45,456 nt of DNA from Pseudobdellovibrionaceae bacterium (lineage in GTDB: Bacteria > Bdellovibrionota > Bdellovibrionia > Bdellovibrionales > Bdellovibrionaceae): positions 1 to 45,456 of the forward strand of contig CANFQX010000021.1 of NCBI GenBank assembly GCA_947449255.1, given 5' to 3'. A program made the position numbers and the translations under genes. Position 1 is the stretch's first letter. Each line of letters opens with the position of its first letter. Below are positions 6,741-17,000 of this stretch, in pieces. The notes under the pieces were generated by a model. The model did not search any database. It was not told the origin of the DNA and saw only the letters and a program-made list of their open reading frames with translations.

Positions 6741-9149
6741 TCAGCCTTGAGATGGCTTCTGAACTTCAGACAAACCACCTCCTGCACTTCGCGGATAATC
6801 GATGCGCTGATGATAGATCCCTAAAAGAATCCTAACGAACGAGGCCTCTACTTTTGAAATATCTTTCAAAGTTAAGTTACACTCATCCAGCTGACCATCT
6901 GAGAACTTTCGTTGGATGATATTTTTAACGATATTTTGCAAACGTGCTGGGGTGGGCTCATCCAGAGAGCGTGCTGCCGCCTCAATGCTGTCTGCCAACA
7001 TGCAAAGGGCGGATTCCCTAAATTGCGGTTTTGGACCAGGATATCGGAAATCTTGATCGCTGATTTCTGGCTCCGCATCCCCTTTGATATCGAGTGCTTT
7101 ATTATAAAAAAATGAAATCAAGGTCGTTCCATGATGTTGAATTATTCCATCAATAATGGGTTTCCCTAGCTTATAGGAAATGCCCATTTCAACTCCGTCC
7201 TTAACATGTGCAATCAGCAAGGTTTTGCTCATAAAAGGTGAGATGTGATCATGGGGATTGTGACCTGGCTTTTGATTTTCAATGAAATAATTTGGATGCT
7301 CCATTTTACCAATATCATGGTAATAGCACATCACTTTCCCAAGTAAAGAATTGGCTCCAATTTCTTCAGCCGCAGCCTCAACCATTGAACCCACCATCAT
7401 TGAGTGATGATAAGTTCCTGGAGCTTTCACGATCATTTCCTTCAAAAGGGGATGATTTAAATTGCTCAACTCAAGCAACTTAACATCCGTCGTGTAATTA
7501 AAAATGGACTCGAGTAGGGGAATAAACATCATCGCAAATAAAGCACTAAAAATTCCCCCAACAAAGCCGGCTGGGATTGAAAAGAGTATTTCTTTTGCTC
7601 CACCCTCTTGATCAAACCTAGTCATTGTCAGCAAAAAAGCAATCATCAAGGCATTCACACATCCCGTCCGAACCCCTGCAAAATAAATATCATTGCGCGT
7701 TTTACAACTAAAAACGCCCCGAGCAGCAGCAATACCACCGACCATGCTAACAATCATAAAATTGTAGTTGTAATCAACCATAACACCCAGACAAATCGCT
7801 ATAAAAACAGCGAACAACCAAACAACTTCGCCCGAGGTGACCAACAAGCCTACCAACATAGGACCAGCCCCAACCGGAGCTGCATACAAAAAGAAACTGC
7901 TGGGCAGCAGATGACCTATTTTTGACAGGAACGCTGATTCAGTGACAAATAAATAAGATTTTGTAATAACAATAACACCCAAGGCGATAAGCATCATTAC
8001 AACGACGTCTTTAAAATCAACTTTTACTCTTTTTAAGGCAAATCGCCGTAAATACGAAAAGAAAACCAAAATAGAACAAGAGAGCATCAATGCCATGGAT
8101 ATGGCCATAATATCTTTTTTCTTATCCGCTCGAATAGTTTCAATTTGTTTCAAGACAGCCATATGGAATGGCTGCACTGTGGCTCCACGAGCAATGATCG
8201 TCTGATTTTTTTTGATGGTAATCATGATAGGAATTACGGAATCTCGCGCCAACTGGCGTCGATCTTTTGTTTCCTGCTTGTTGAAGACCATATTTGGGAT
8301 GATCAAAGAATGTGCAAAATAAAGAATATTTGCTCTATCACTTTCAGTAAATTTATCGAGATCTTTTTTTTCTTCTAGAATAAATTTTTCGGTGTCCTGA
8401 AGGTCAATGACTTCATCACGAGGAACTAAGAATTCTCGGCCCGCACTTCCCTTACGCAAGGTTCGACTAGCAATATTGGTCTGACCCAATGATATATGAA
8501 GGTCTGGTGTCTCTGCTATTTTTCGTTCATACCAATTCTCAAGGTTACGCATGAGAACGCCTTCAATACGCTCATTGAATTTATTATCAATAAGCCATTC
8601 AAAGATAAAATCTGAGACTGAAACACCGAGGGCTTTTTCAAAATCTGGTTTATATTTAAAAAAAACTTTGATGCTTGAACGATGCTCTACGGAGGATTTG
8701 GGCCATACCGTCTCTTTGTAATAAGTCCTCATAGTACGGAACGCATGAATCATGCCCTGCGAAACTGTTTCAAAAGCATGCGAATCAAAGTCGTAGACCG
8801 CCGGAACCAGAGCCTCTGCCTTGACTCGCTTTTCCTCGCTTGTCACTTCATCAACCATCTCAAAACCAATGGGTGAAATGACATCAAACCGGGCAACATC
8901 GCCAATATGTACATCGTACGGAACATCGAACTGAAAAAAAATGGCATAAGACAAAAGGACGCAGTATAGAAAAATCGAGGCTGCGCGACGCACAAAAAAC
9001 TTCTCTTCCATCAATTGTGCAAAACGTCCAAAAAATGTTTTTTCGAGTCCGATAGAATCGACCCAATCCAAAAACTTAAGACTATGATCCTCATAGTTTA
9101 CGCGGGTTGCGTGTGATTCATTTTTCTTAGAATGCTTGTTTCGCTGCAT
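6741..9149 (-). CDS. pgpH: 7TM-HD phosphodiesterase, PgpH-like (cyclic di-AMP)
   Basis: PgpH proteins degrade cyclic di-AMP through a cytoplasmic HD domain. The 802-residue protein has the family order: one membrane helix (about 55-75), a large extracytoplasmic 7TMR-HDED domain (about 80-335), a block of about seven membrane helices (about 345-550), then an HDIG phosphohydrolase domain with H-H at 581-582 and HDIGK at 611-615, followed by further His in NPHDHIS and QHHGT. These metal ligands appear intact. It is followed by ybeY after 5 bp. Family assignment is firm; the c-di-AMP substrate is known for Listeria PgpH and inferred here. Confidence 0.9.
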   Translation of the reverse strand: MQRNKHSKKNESHATRVNYEDHSLKFLDWVDSIGLEKTFFGRFAQLMEEKFFVRRAASIFLYCVLLSYAIFFQFDVPYDVHIGDVARFDVISPIGFEMVDEVTSEEKRVKAEALVPAVYDFDSHAFETVSQGMIHAFRTMRTYYKETVWPKSSVEHRSSIKVFFKYKPDFEKALGVSVSDFIFEWLIDNKFNERIEGVLMRNLENWYERKIAETPDLHISLGQTNIASRTLRKGSAGREFLVPRDEVIDLQDTEKFILEEKKDLDKFTESDRANILYFAHSLIIPNMVFNKQETKDRRQLARDSVIPIMITIKKNQTIIARGATVQPFHMAVLKQIETIRADKKKDIMAISMALMLSCSILVFFSYLRRFALKRVKVDFKDVVVMMLIALGVIVITKSYLFVTESAFLSKIGHLLPSSFFLYAAPVGAGPMLVGLLVTSGEVVWLFAVFIAICLGVMVDYNYNFMIVSMVGGIAAARGVFSCKTRNDIYFAGVRTGCVNALMIAFLLTMTRFDQEGGAKEILFSIPAGFVGGIFSALFAMMFIPLLESIFNYTTDVKLLELSNLNHPLLKEMIVKAPGTYHHSMMVGSMVEAAAEEIGANSLLGKVMCYYHDIGKMEHPNYFIENQKPGHNPHDHISPFMSKTLLIAHVKDGVEMGISYKLGKPIIDGIIQHHGTTLISFFYNKALDIKGDAEPEISDQDFRYPGPKPQFRESALCMLADSIEAAARSLDEPTPARLQNIVKNIIQRKFSDGQLDECNLTLKDISKVEASFVRILLGIYHQRIDYPRSAGGGLSEVQKPSQG

Positions 9150-9267
9150 AGGTTAATTTTGCTTTTCCACTGTGATGTCAAATGATTATATAATTCTTCC
9201 AATTCTTCAATAGTTTAAGATAGAATCCTCTGCATTCCAAGTAAGTTCCGACGTCAATGACGTTCAC

Positions 9268-9273
9268 TATAAT
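9268..9273 (+). promoter_or_regulatory. Possible -10 box for mazG
   Basis: A TATAAT hexamer lies in the divergent pgpH/mazG intergenic region, with a weak TTCCGA-like -35 about 16 bp upstream. This is read by eye; the minus-strand promoter of pgpH was not resolved. Confidence 0.3.
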
Positions 9274-9391
9274 TTAGCAGTACTTGACCAGTAATAAGTC
9301 GGCATTTTAGGGAAGAAAGATGAAATCGGCATGGGCTTGGTCAAATATTTATATTTTTTATTTAAATGAAGAACAGAAAGTCGAGGCTTTT

Positions 9392-10225
9392 ATGGTCACT
9401 GCTCCTACAGATCTAAAAAAAATCCAGTCTTTAGTCGAGATTTTAGAGGCCCTACGAGGCCCACAAGGATGTCCATGGGACAAGGAGCAAACTCATGAGT
9501 CTCTGACTCAATATCTCATCGAAGAGACACACGAATTGGTAGAGGCCATAGAGGAAGCCTCCCAAGATAGGGACACCAGAATGAAGGAAGAATTAGGCGA
9601 TGTCTTATTTCAAGTTCTTCTTCACACCCAGTTAGCTTCTGAAAGAAGTGCATTTAAATTGGATGATGTCATAGAAGGAATTTGCAAAAAACTGATTCGA
9701 CGACATCCACACGTCTTTGGCAATGTCAAAGTCAGCAACTCAAATGAAGTCCATCTAAACTGGGAAGAAATAAAAAAACAAGAACGTCAACTCAAGGGCG
9801 AATTTGAAAGCGCCGCTTATTCTATTAAAGTTCCCCCACTTCCAGCATTACAGCGTGCCTATAAAATTGGACAACAAACTAAGAAATTGAATTTCGATTG
9901 GGAAGATGTCGACGGCGTGATGCTAAAGGTTGAAGAAGAATTGGATGAATTGCGCGAAGCTCTTGACGGCCCTTCCCGCGCTGAAATTGAACATGAACTT
10001 GGTGATGTCTTATTTTCCATGGCACAACTTGGCCGCCACCTCAATATGGAGCCTGAAAAAATTTTAAGAAAAGCCAATGAACGATTTGAAGGGCGCTTTA
10101 AAAAAATGATAGAATTTTGCACGGCTGATAAAAAAAATTGGGAAACATTAGATACCGAAGCTAAAGAATACTATTGGGATAAAGCTAAGGAAGCATTAAA
10201 AAAAACAGGCACACTGCAATCCTAA
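9392..10225 (+). CDS. mazG: Nucleoside triphosphate pyrophosphohydrolase MazG
   Basis: MazG hydrolyses (d)NTPs to monophosphates plus pyrophosphate and is linked to ppGpp control and house-cleaning. The protein carries two MazG domains: the first has LRGPQGCPWDKEQTHESL, EETHELVEAI and the metal-binding EELGDVLFQ; the second has KVEEELDELREAL and EHELGDVLFS. The tandem layout and about 277 residues match full-length bacterial MazG. I chose the ATG at 9392 because it places the conserved block as in homologues and has GAGG 6 bases upstream. An upstream ATG at 9320 with AGGGAAG would add 24 residues and cannot be excluded. A terminator follows at 10356. Confidence 0.93.
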   Translation: MVTAPTDLKKIQSLVEILEALRGPQGCPWDKEQTHESLTQYLIEETHELVEAIEEASQDRDTRMKEELGDVLFQVLLHTQLASERSAFKLDDVIEGICKKLIRRHPHVFGNVKVSNSNEVHLNWEEIKKQERQLKGEFESAAYSIKVPPLPALQRAYKIGQQTKKLNFDWEDVDGVMLKVEEELDELREALDGPSRAEIEHELGDVLFSMAQLGRHLNMEPEKILRKANERFEGRFKKMIEFCTADKKNWETLDTEAKEYYWDKAKEALKKTGTLQS

Positions 10226-10560
10226 AAAAGAATATTGCACTGATTTTACTACACGGCCATTTTAAATTTTCAAAAAATTGAAAATAATTTGGACGATATT
10301 ATCAATGAATATAAATTGGGCCTTGCCCTTTCTAATTAAAGTGAAAAAATAATGTGCAGTTTTTTATTTTTAAAAACTGCCTTTTTTAAATAACTACGCA
10401 GTTTCAAACACTTAGAGTGTCTCAAAACAATAATAAAAAAAATATACCAAAGCAAATCAATCACTTAGCTGAAATTTTATTTTCTATTAATGATCCTTCA
10501 CACTGATACCGACACATTCACTGATGGATTGTCGAATTCCCACAGGAAGGAAAGTGACAG
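10226..10560 (+). other. Intergenic region mazG to motor operon
   Basis: There is no credible ORF in these 335 bp. The interval is very AT-rich. It contains a small GGGC-ctt-GCCC hairpin near 10317-10327 and an intrinsic terminator at 10356-10387, both serving mazG. The remainder (10390-10560) must contain the promoter of the large plus-strand operon beginning at 10561; I could not pick a confident -35/-10 pair. A strong AGGAAGGAAAG ribosome site precedes the operon's first ATG. Confidence 0.5.
10356..10387 (+). terminator. Intrinsic terminator downstream of mazG
   Basis: A stem GCAGTTTTT (10356-10364) / AAAAACTGC (10372-10380) is followed directly by C and a TTTTTT run, the canonical shape of a Rho-independent terminator. 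It lies about 130 bp after the mazG stop codon and ahead of the next operon. Confidence 0.7.
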
Positions 10561-11643
10561 ATGAATAAAAATTTTAGACAAGTCTCAAGATCTCTGGCAT
10601 CAGTCGCAATTTTGACAAGCACCATCGTAGGTTGTTCTAAAGGTGATCTTTCTTATACGACCTTAGCTGCTACTTCTGATTTTAAGCAAGAGGCCGTGTA
10701 CCTTCCAAAAAAGATAGATATCCTTTGGGTCATTGACAATTCCGGTTCAATGGCTACTTCACAGTCAAACCTAATAAATAATTTTCAATCCTTTATTGGC
10801 CGATTTACTCAATACAACTATGATTTCAGAATGGCGGTCACGACCACAGACGCCTGGGAAAAACAATTTATTCCTGGAAGTCAAAAGGCCAAATTTCGCG
10901 ACGGAGCCGTTCTTACCGGGGGGCAGCCCTCTACCCATTCTGGCGTTTTTGTAATGGATAAAAATACTCCTGACATAAGCACTGTCTTTGAAACAAACCT
11001 TCGACAAGGAACCATCGGTAATGGTGATGAAAGAGCTTTAGAAAGCATTTACCAAACACTCAGCAATGAAACGTTCAACACCACTTTAGGATTTCGCAGA
11101 ACCGATGCCTTCCTTGCCGTGATCATTGTCAGCGACGAGGACGACTTTTCTAATTCAACAACGGGCTTGATAGAAAATGCTGCGGATCCTCGCGTCTACC
11201 CGATTTCGAAATACACTGATTTCCTAGATTCCTATACTGGAGGAACTACAAATGGCAGAAATTATTCTGTGAACACAATTTCGGTTGTCGATCAAGCTTG
11301 CCTAGATACACTCAACAATGGGGCACAAAAGGTCTCTTTAAGATATCAAGAAATATCTGATCTCACCGGAGGAATTAAGGGCTCTATCTGTTCAAATTTT
11401 GGAACGACTCTGCAACTGATCTCTGACACCATCATCCAACTTTCAAGTGCCTTTAAGTTAGATAGAGAACCTTTGGTTGAAACTATTTCAGTAAAAATTG
11501 ACGGAGTGATCGTAGTTCAGGATATCAGTAATGGCTGGACCTATGATGCCACAACGATGGTCGTGACCTTTCATGGTAGTTCCATTCCACAAGCAAACAG
11601 CAGCGTGAGCATAAATTATGATCCTAAGACTCTCAAATTATAA
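10561..11643 (+). CDS. Lipoprotein with von Willebrand factor A domain
   Basis: The protein has 360 residues. A lipoprotein signal peptide ends in the lipobox IVGC with lipidated C25. A VWA domain follows from about residue 50, opening with the MIDAS motif DNSGSM (D-x-S-x-S) and the flanking segment ILWVID; this fold mediates metal-dependent protein binding. It is expected to be anchored in the inner or outer membrane facing the periplasm or the surface. It is the first gene of the large motor operon, 14 bp before the GYF-PilZ gene. VWA lipoproteins such as CglB act as adhesins of the Myxococcus gliding machine, so an adhesin-like role is plausible, but it is inferred from position. Confidence 0.8.
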   Translation: MNKNFRQVSRSLASVAILTSTIVGCSKGDLSYTTLAATSDFKQEAVYLPKKIDILWVIDNSGSMATSQSNLINNFQSFIGRFTQYNYDFRMAVTTTDAWEKQFIPGSQKAKFRDGAVLTGGQPSTHSGVFVMDKNTPDISTVFETNLRQGTIGNGDERALESIYQTLSNETFNTTLGFRRTDAFLAVIIVSDEDDFSNSTTGLIENAADPRVYPISKYTDFLDSYTGGTTNGRNYSVNTISVVDQACLDTLNNGAQKVSLRYQEISDLTGGIKGSICSNFGTTLQLISDTIIQLSSAFKLDREPLVETISVKIDGVIVVQDISNGWTYDATTMVVTFHGSSIPQANSSVSINYDPKTLKL

Positions 11644-11657
11644 CAAGGTGCACAGAC

Positions 11658-12254
11658 ATGAGCGATATTAAAACTTCAACCAGCAACAGCACGGATTGGT
11701 TTGTACTTAGGGGCGAGTCAAAATATGGCCCCTATGATTATTCTTCAATGATAGAAATGATTCAGAATGGGGAATTGAATGATTACAATTTTGTATGGGC
11801 CCCTCACCTAGAAAAATGGACTGTCATATTTGAAGTTGCTGACTTTTCAAAGGACCGCCTGCGACTCCTCATTGAGACGAACGATCCCCTTGTTAAGTTT
11901 TTTGAAAAGCGAAAATTTCCTCGAAAGAAAATTACAATCCCCGTCTATGCCCACAACAACTATGTCTTCTGTGATGGCGAAACGGTCACAGTCAGTGAAG
12001 GAGGTGGCCTGTTTCTATTAAATAATCCCCTACTATCACCTGGCGAACAAGTGCTTCTGCATTTTAAGAAGACTGCTGAAAATCCAATATCCTTTAATGC
12101 CCTAGGTGAAATCAAAAGGAAGAATTACTCAAAAAACAGACTCAATATTAAATCAGGTTTGCTTTACATTGTTACCTTTAATGAAGTCCAATCTGAAGGC
12201 ACTCATCAATTATTAAACTGGAAAAATAACAACACCACGCTCGAGGAGAATTAA
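11658..12254 (+). CDS. GYF_2 (DUF4339) plus PilZ domain protein
   Basis: A 198-residue cytoplasmic protein. Residues about 12-63 (WFVLRGESKYGPYDYSSM..., ending FVWAPHLEKW) form a GYF_2/DUF4339 domain, usually a peptide-binding module. Residues about 85-175 form a PilZ domain with the c-di-GMP-binding Arg motif (RKFPRKK) and the downstream S-x-G-G (SEGGG). The gene ends 1 base before the TolQ-like gene. In Myxococcus the linker protein AgmX/GltJ carries a GYF domain; here GYF is instead fused to a c-di-GMP receptor inside the motor operon. Control of the motor by c-di-GMP is my inference. Confidence 0.8.
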   Translation: MSDIKTSTSNSTDWFVLRGESKYGPYDYSSMIEMIQNGELNDYNFVWAPHLEKWTVIFEVADFSKDRLRLLIETNDPLVKFFEKRKFPRKKITIPVYAHNNYVFCDGETVTVSEGGGLFLLNNPLLSPGEQVLLHFKKTAENPISFNALGEIKRKNYSKNRLNIKSGLLYIVTFNEVQSEGTHQLLNWKNNNTTLEEN

Positions 12255-12255
12255 A

Positions 12256-12963
12256 ATGGCATTTTTTAAGTTCATGAACGAATCTGGATTCATTGGTTGG
12301 TCCATCCTGATGGTTGGATTTGGCTCATTACTGCTAGTTTTCGAACGCGCTCTAAAATTATACAAGGCCTATGGCATGAACTCGGCAGAATTTATGTCAA
12401 AGATACAAAATCTCATCAATGCGAAAAAAATTGACGAGGCACTGCTAACATGTGCACAACTTGAATCGAAACCACTGGCTGGGGCTTTTAAAAAAATTCT
12501 AGAAAAAGCTGATCGAGATGATGATACAATTTTTCAAGCGCAGGACATTGCATTGGCTGAATTTATTCCGCTCTATACAAAACGATTGCACTACCTATCA
12601 ATGCTAGCCAATGTGGCCACACTGATGGGACTTTTGGGAACAATTCACGGTTTGATATTGTCTTTCCAAGCTGTTGCGCAAGCGGATCCGGCGCAAAAAC
12701 AAGCCTTGTTAGCCCAAGGTATTTCAGTCTCAATGTATACAACAGCGCTGGGATTGGCTGTTGCAATACCTGCGATGGTCTTTTTCTCTATACTGACATC
12801 AAGACAAAACCAGTTGATGGAAGAAATGATCGAAAAGTCAGGCAAGCTCGTAGACATTCTCACCAGCGCGTACATTCCTAGCTTAACTCGCAAAAATGTT
12901 TTTCCCGATCAATTGAATGCCTTGTCTAAAACACCCCCAGCAATGCATGGACAAGCAAAATAA
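12256..12963 (+). CDS. MotA/TolQ/ExbB-type proton channel (AglR-like)
   Basis: This is a stator subunit that with TolR/ExbD-type partners converts proton-motive force into motion. The 235-residue protein has an N-terminal helix (about 13-32), a cytoplasmic helical region, and two further helices (about 110-138 and 155-182) with the conserved MLANVATLMGLLGTIHGLILSF and GISVSMYTTALGLAVAIPAM segments of the family. It is followed by two ExbD-like genes, the arrangement of AglR-AglQ-AglS in Myxococcus gliding. The gene abuts the GYF-PilZ gene. TolQ of the Tol-Pal system is a poorer match because TolA, TolB and Pal are absent. Confidence 0.88.
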   Translation: MAFFKFMNESGFIGWSILMVGFGSLLLVFERALKLYKAYGMNSAEFMSKIQNLINAKKIDEALLTCAQLESKPLAGAFKKILEKADRDDDTIFQAQDIALAEFIPLYTKRLHYLSMLANVATLMGLLGTIHGLILSFQAVAQADPAQKQALLAQGISVSMYTTALGLAVAIPAMVFFSILTSRQNQLMEEMIEKSGKLVDILTSAYIPSLTRKNVFPDQLNALSKTPPAMHGQAK

Positions 12964-12996
12964 GTTTTTCTTTGAGAAGATAGAAATAGGTGAATC

Positions 12997-13569
12997 ATGA
13001 GACGCGCAAAAAAAATTAAAATAAATCACAACAGCGAATTTGACCTCGACCTAGCTCCACTTCTTGCTGTTATGGTTAAGCTGGTCCCCGTGCTTTTAAT
13101 TTCTTCAGCCTTTGTTCAAATGATGGTGATAGAAACAGAACTGCCACAAGTAGTCAGCGAAGCTATTCAAAAGCAAGAAAACGACCCTATACAGAAAAAC
13201 ATCACCCTCGATGTGGATCCGACACAGGGATTTACAATTGATATTTCACAAAATAATCAATCCACCAATGAAAATATTCCCCTGAAAAATGGACTCCTTG
13301 ATTTCGAAGAACTCCATAAACACATGGTTGCGATTAAAAAACTGCATCCAGAAATTTTTAAACTGGATCTGAATCCAGATGCAAAAATTGCTTATAAAGA
13401 TATTGTGAAAATCACTGATGAGCTTCGGCAAGCTCATGACCCCAATATAAAATTTCCAGTTTTTGATTCAAAAAAAGGCAAAGTTACTGAAACTCCCTTT
13501 ATGTTCCCCCAAATTATCTTTGCTAACATGATGGAAGGCACCCACAATGGCAAGACGACATCGCTTTGA
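12997..13569 (+). CDS. ExbD/TolR-like protein lacking the membrane Asp
   Basis: A 190-residue protein with a short cytoplasmic N-terminus (basic, MRRAKKIKI), one membrane helix (about 22-45) and a periplasmic domain, as in ExbD/TolR. In the motif that reads PLLDVLL in TolR, the sequence here is PLLAVMVKLVPVLL: the proton-carrying Asp is replaced by Ala. The periplasmic part is longer than usual. The gene lies between the TolQ-like and second ExbD-like genes and overlaps the latter by 23 bp. It may be a structural, non-proton-binding partner in a hetero-oligomeric stator. Family assignment rests on topology and context. Confidence 0.75.
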   Translation: MRRAKKIKINHNSEFDLDLAPLLAVMVKLVPVLLISSAFVQMMVIETELPQVVSEAIQKQENDPIQKNITLDVDPTQGFTIDISQNNQSTNENIPLKNGLLDFEELHKHMVAIKKLHPEIFKLDLNPDAKIAYKDIVKITDELRQAHDPNIKFPVFDSKKGKVTETPFMFPQIIFANMMEGTHNGKTTSL

Positions 13570-14044
13570 ACCAAATATAAAAAAGAATTCGACATTTGCC
13601 CTTAATATCACATCAATGACGGATATGTTTACAATCTTGCTCGTTTTCTTACTCCAAACATACTCAACTTCGGATGTTCAAATAATTCCCGAAAAAGGCT
13701 TGCGCTTGCCTACATCGGCTTCGCTCAGCAGCCCAACTGAAGCGACAAAAATATCGCTTTCGACAAGTGCACTAAAATTAGGTCAAACCCAAATAGCTGT
13801 TGTAAAGAATGCTGATTTCCTAGCTCAGGACCTTGAAGAGCATGACAGCAACTTTATTAAACCCCTTTTCGATGAACTGGATAAAATTGCAAAAAATAAT
13901 CCAGAAAAAGATCATGTTAAAGAGGGTCGCATCATCCTGCAAGCTGACAAAGAGCTCCCCTACGCGACACTCAGAAAAGTGATGTACACAGCATCTATGG
14001 CAGGCTTTCCTCAGCTAAAGTTGATCACCTTGGTCGGAGAATAA
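13547..14044 (+). CDS. ExbD/TolR-type stator protein (Asp present)
   Basis: The 165-residue protein has a basic N-terminus (MARRHRF), a membrane helix (about 20-42) with LNITSMTDMFTILLVFLL, in which the conserved protonatable Asp (D26) is retained, and a C-terminal periplasmic domain ending with LRKVMYTASMAGFPQLKLI, typical of ExbD. With the upstream TolQ-like channel it should form the active proton path. It overlaps the preceding ExbD-like gene by 23 bp and is followed after 13 bp by the giant TPR gene, so it lies within one operon. Confidence 0.88.
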   Translation: MARRHRFEPNIKKNSTFALNITSMTDMFTILLVFLLQTYSTSDVQIIPEKGLRLPTSASLSSPTEATKISLSTSALKLGQTQIAVVKNADFLAQDLEEHDSNFIKPLFDELDKIAKNNPEKDHVKEGRIILQADKELPYATLRKVMYTASMAGFPQLKLITLVGE

Positions 14045-14057
14045 AGGATATTAAAAT

Positions 14058-17000
14058 ATGAAATCAGCAATGTTAAAACTTACAATAATCATTTTGATCT
14101 TTCCAATTTTAACATTTGCTCAATCTGAAAAAGGGCTCTTGCCAGAAATTAGAATGTCAGATAATGAAAATGAGAATCAGAGCAAAGCTTTAAAAAGCGA
14201 AATCATGATCACGCGAACAGAGAATAAAGCGATTGAGTCATTGCAAGTCATTTTAAAAAAACAAAAGGGATCCCCCAACGAAGCTGACTTATGGTATCGC
14301 TTGGGTGAGCTCTATATGAGGCGATCAAAATCAGGCCGTTTCTTTGATTTAAATAAAGAGACCCCTTTAATGAAGCCTTCTACCTTCCCCATCCCAAACG
14401 AAAAAGGCTCTGAATCTATCAAGAGAGCCATCAAAATCTACACGAAAATCGAGACTGATTTCCCCAAGTTTAAGCAACTTGACTCTGTCCTCTTCAACAA
14501 TGCTTTTGCAAATCAACAAATTGGAAATATCAAAAGCTCTGAGATACTTTACACAAAAATGAGAAACCAATTCCCGAATTCAAATCTCATCCCCGACGGA
14601 ATCTTAGCCTTAGGCGAGATTCACTATGAACAAGGTCATTTTGCTTTAGCAATAGATCAATTCAAAGCGCTTGAAAAATTTCCAAATAGCCGAGGTTTTT
14701 CATTTGGAGTCTATAAGGCTGCTTGGGCCTACTACAATATGCATGAAAACCAAAAGGGTATTGAAAAACTCGTAGAGGTCATTAAAAAGAATCCGGCGCT
14801 TCGCGAGGGCGAAACCCCGACAAACAGACACAACCTCCACGAAGAGGCCCTCCGAGACCTCTCTCTGTTCGCTGGTGAGACTGTGCCGGCAAACAAACTC
14901 TTTACTTTTTTCGAATCAATTACAACTGATGAGGAACTAGGTCCCTCGATGCTAAATCTAGTTAAAATCTATGAGTCACATAGTCGACATAAAGAAATCT
15001 CAATTTTTCTTAAAGAATATCTAGAAAAAAGGAGCACTGGAGACCAGGCCGTCATGGCAAATATTGCCTTGGTCGATGCAAACGAAAATCTAAAAATTCG
15101 AGATAACGTGATCGATCACCTTGATGCAGCCATTGGCCTCTGCAAAAAAGACTCCACATGGAGAGCTCTTCAAAAGCCGATCATCATACAAAAATCATGC
15201 ACAGAAGATCTCCATCACGCTACCCTTGATATATCCAAAAAATGGCTAGAGATTTGGAATAAAAACAGAACCAACGAAGGTTTTTCAATCCTGACGATAA
15301 AGCTTTTTAAAATCATCCTTGAAAATGAAGATGCCGAAAAGCCGGACATTAGGACGAGATTTGCATTTGCAGAAATGCTGTTTCAATCTAAAAATTACGA
15401 AGAATCAAGCGAACAATACAAACTTATTGGCTCTCAGTGTGACTTCAAAAGTGAGCCTAGCTTGTGCCATGACGCCGATTATTCAGCACTCTTCGCAAAA
15501 GAAAAAAGTATCGAAAAAGAAAAGACAGCTCTCAAGATCTCAGATCGAAAAGAATTGGCATTGAACTATATAAAAAAATATCCCAAGGGAAAATTTTCTG
15601 AGGATATTCAGTTTAAACTTGCACACATAGCCTACGAAGAAAACGACTTGCCAGATTCAAAAAAATGGCTTCAGACCTTATTGGATGCAAAAACCATAGA
15701 GAACGAAAAAATTAAAGTTCAATCTGAAGATCTCATGTTAGACATCCTAAATATTGAAAAAAACTTTTCCGGAATCACGCAGTTAGCAAAGAAAATTCTG
15801 ACATCCACAAGTTCTCCAGAACGAAAAGCATCCATGACCAAAATTGCACAAGAAACACAGTTTGCGGAAATTCAGGAGTTTGCAAAAACCGGCAAACCAG
15901 ATGAAGCTGCGCTTAGACTTGTTGCCTTTTCTAATGTATATACGAATTCAAATCTGTCTAAGGATGCTCTTTGGCAGGCCATAGGAATCTACTATCAATC
16001 AGAAAACTTACCCTTAGCCGCAGATTTGAGCGAAAAATATGCTGCTAAATATCCCAACGATAGCAGAAACATCCTGATCCTCAAGGACACTACAAAAGCC
16101 TATACAGAAATCGGCAGACTTGAGAAATCGGCTGAGACTCTTATTCAATTAGCACAACTTGAACCGAAAAACAGAACTGTTCATCTAGAATCAGCAGCTG
16201 ACATCTATAGCATTGAAAATAAAAAAGCTTCAGCGAGGAGCACCTATTTTAGCCTAGTCAATGCATTACCCTCCGGAAATGAAAAAACAGAAGCACGTAT
16301 CTATGGAAAAATACTAGACACCTATACAGAAGAAAAAAACTCTCCGGAATTGCTTAAACTTCAAGAAAAAGTTCAGTCCAAAGGGCTTGAACCTTTCACC
16401 ACTCGATTTATGATAGATAAAGCAAGAAAATATTTGGAAACTGGAAAAACCAAAGCTGCCTTTGAACTTGCAATGAAAGCCAACGGTCGTTCAGCTCCCT
16501 CTGAAATTAGAGCGGAGGCAAGAACCATCCAAGCCTCAATTCTTGAAAAAGAACTTATCCAGCAGAGCGTAAAATCAAGCGTTGAGAAATTTGCTATGGT
16601 GCTAGCCCTAAAAACTGAGAAATTAGACAAAGCCCAATCAGCATTTCTTTCAGCACTAAAAATGAGCAAAGACCCAAAACAACAATTTGAAGCCTTACAA
16701 GGCATTGACCGATGCTACCAAAATTATTTGGATTCTTTAAAATCCATTTCCTTGCCCGCTGCACTCAGTGCAGACGAACAAAAACAATTAAAAACCGAAC
16801 TAGAAAAAATAACTTTACCAATTGAAAAAAAGAAAGCTGAAAACGAAGCCCGAATTGAAACTATAAGGTCTTCAATTGTTCTTTCTCAGAAAACAACGAG
16901 AACCTACGCAGGGCTAGGACTAGACAAATCTGTTGAACCAGAAATTATTTTCCCTGACGGGAAAAAATTAGGTGTTTTTATCCCTGCTGGAATTAGTAAA

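Noticed and set aside
7608-7925. 105-residue plus-strand ORF opposite pgpH
   Set aside because: It is antisense to the membrane-helix region of a well-supported gene; composition is low-complexity and not protein-like.
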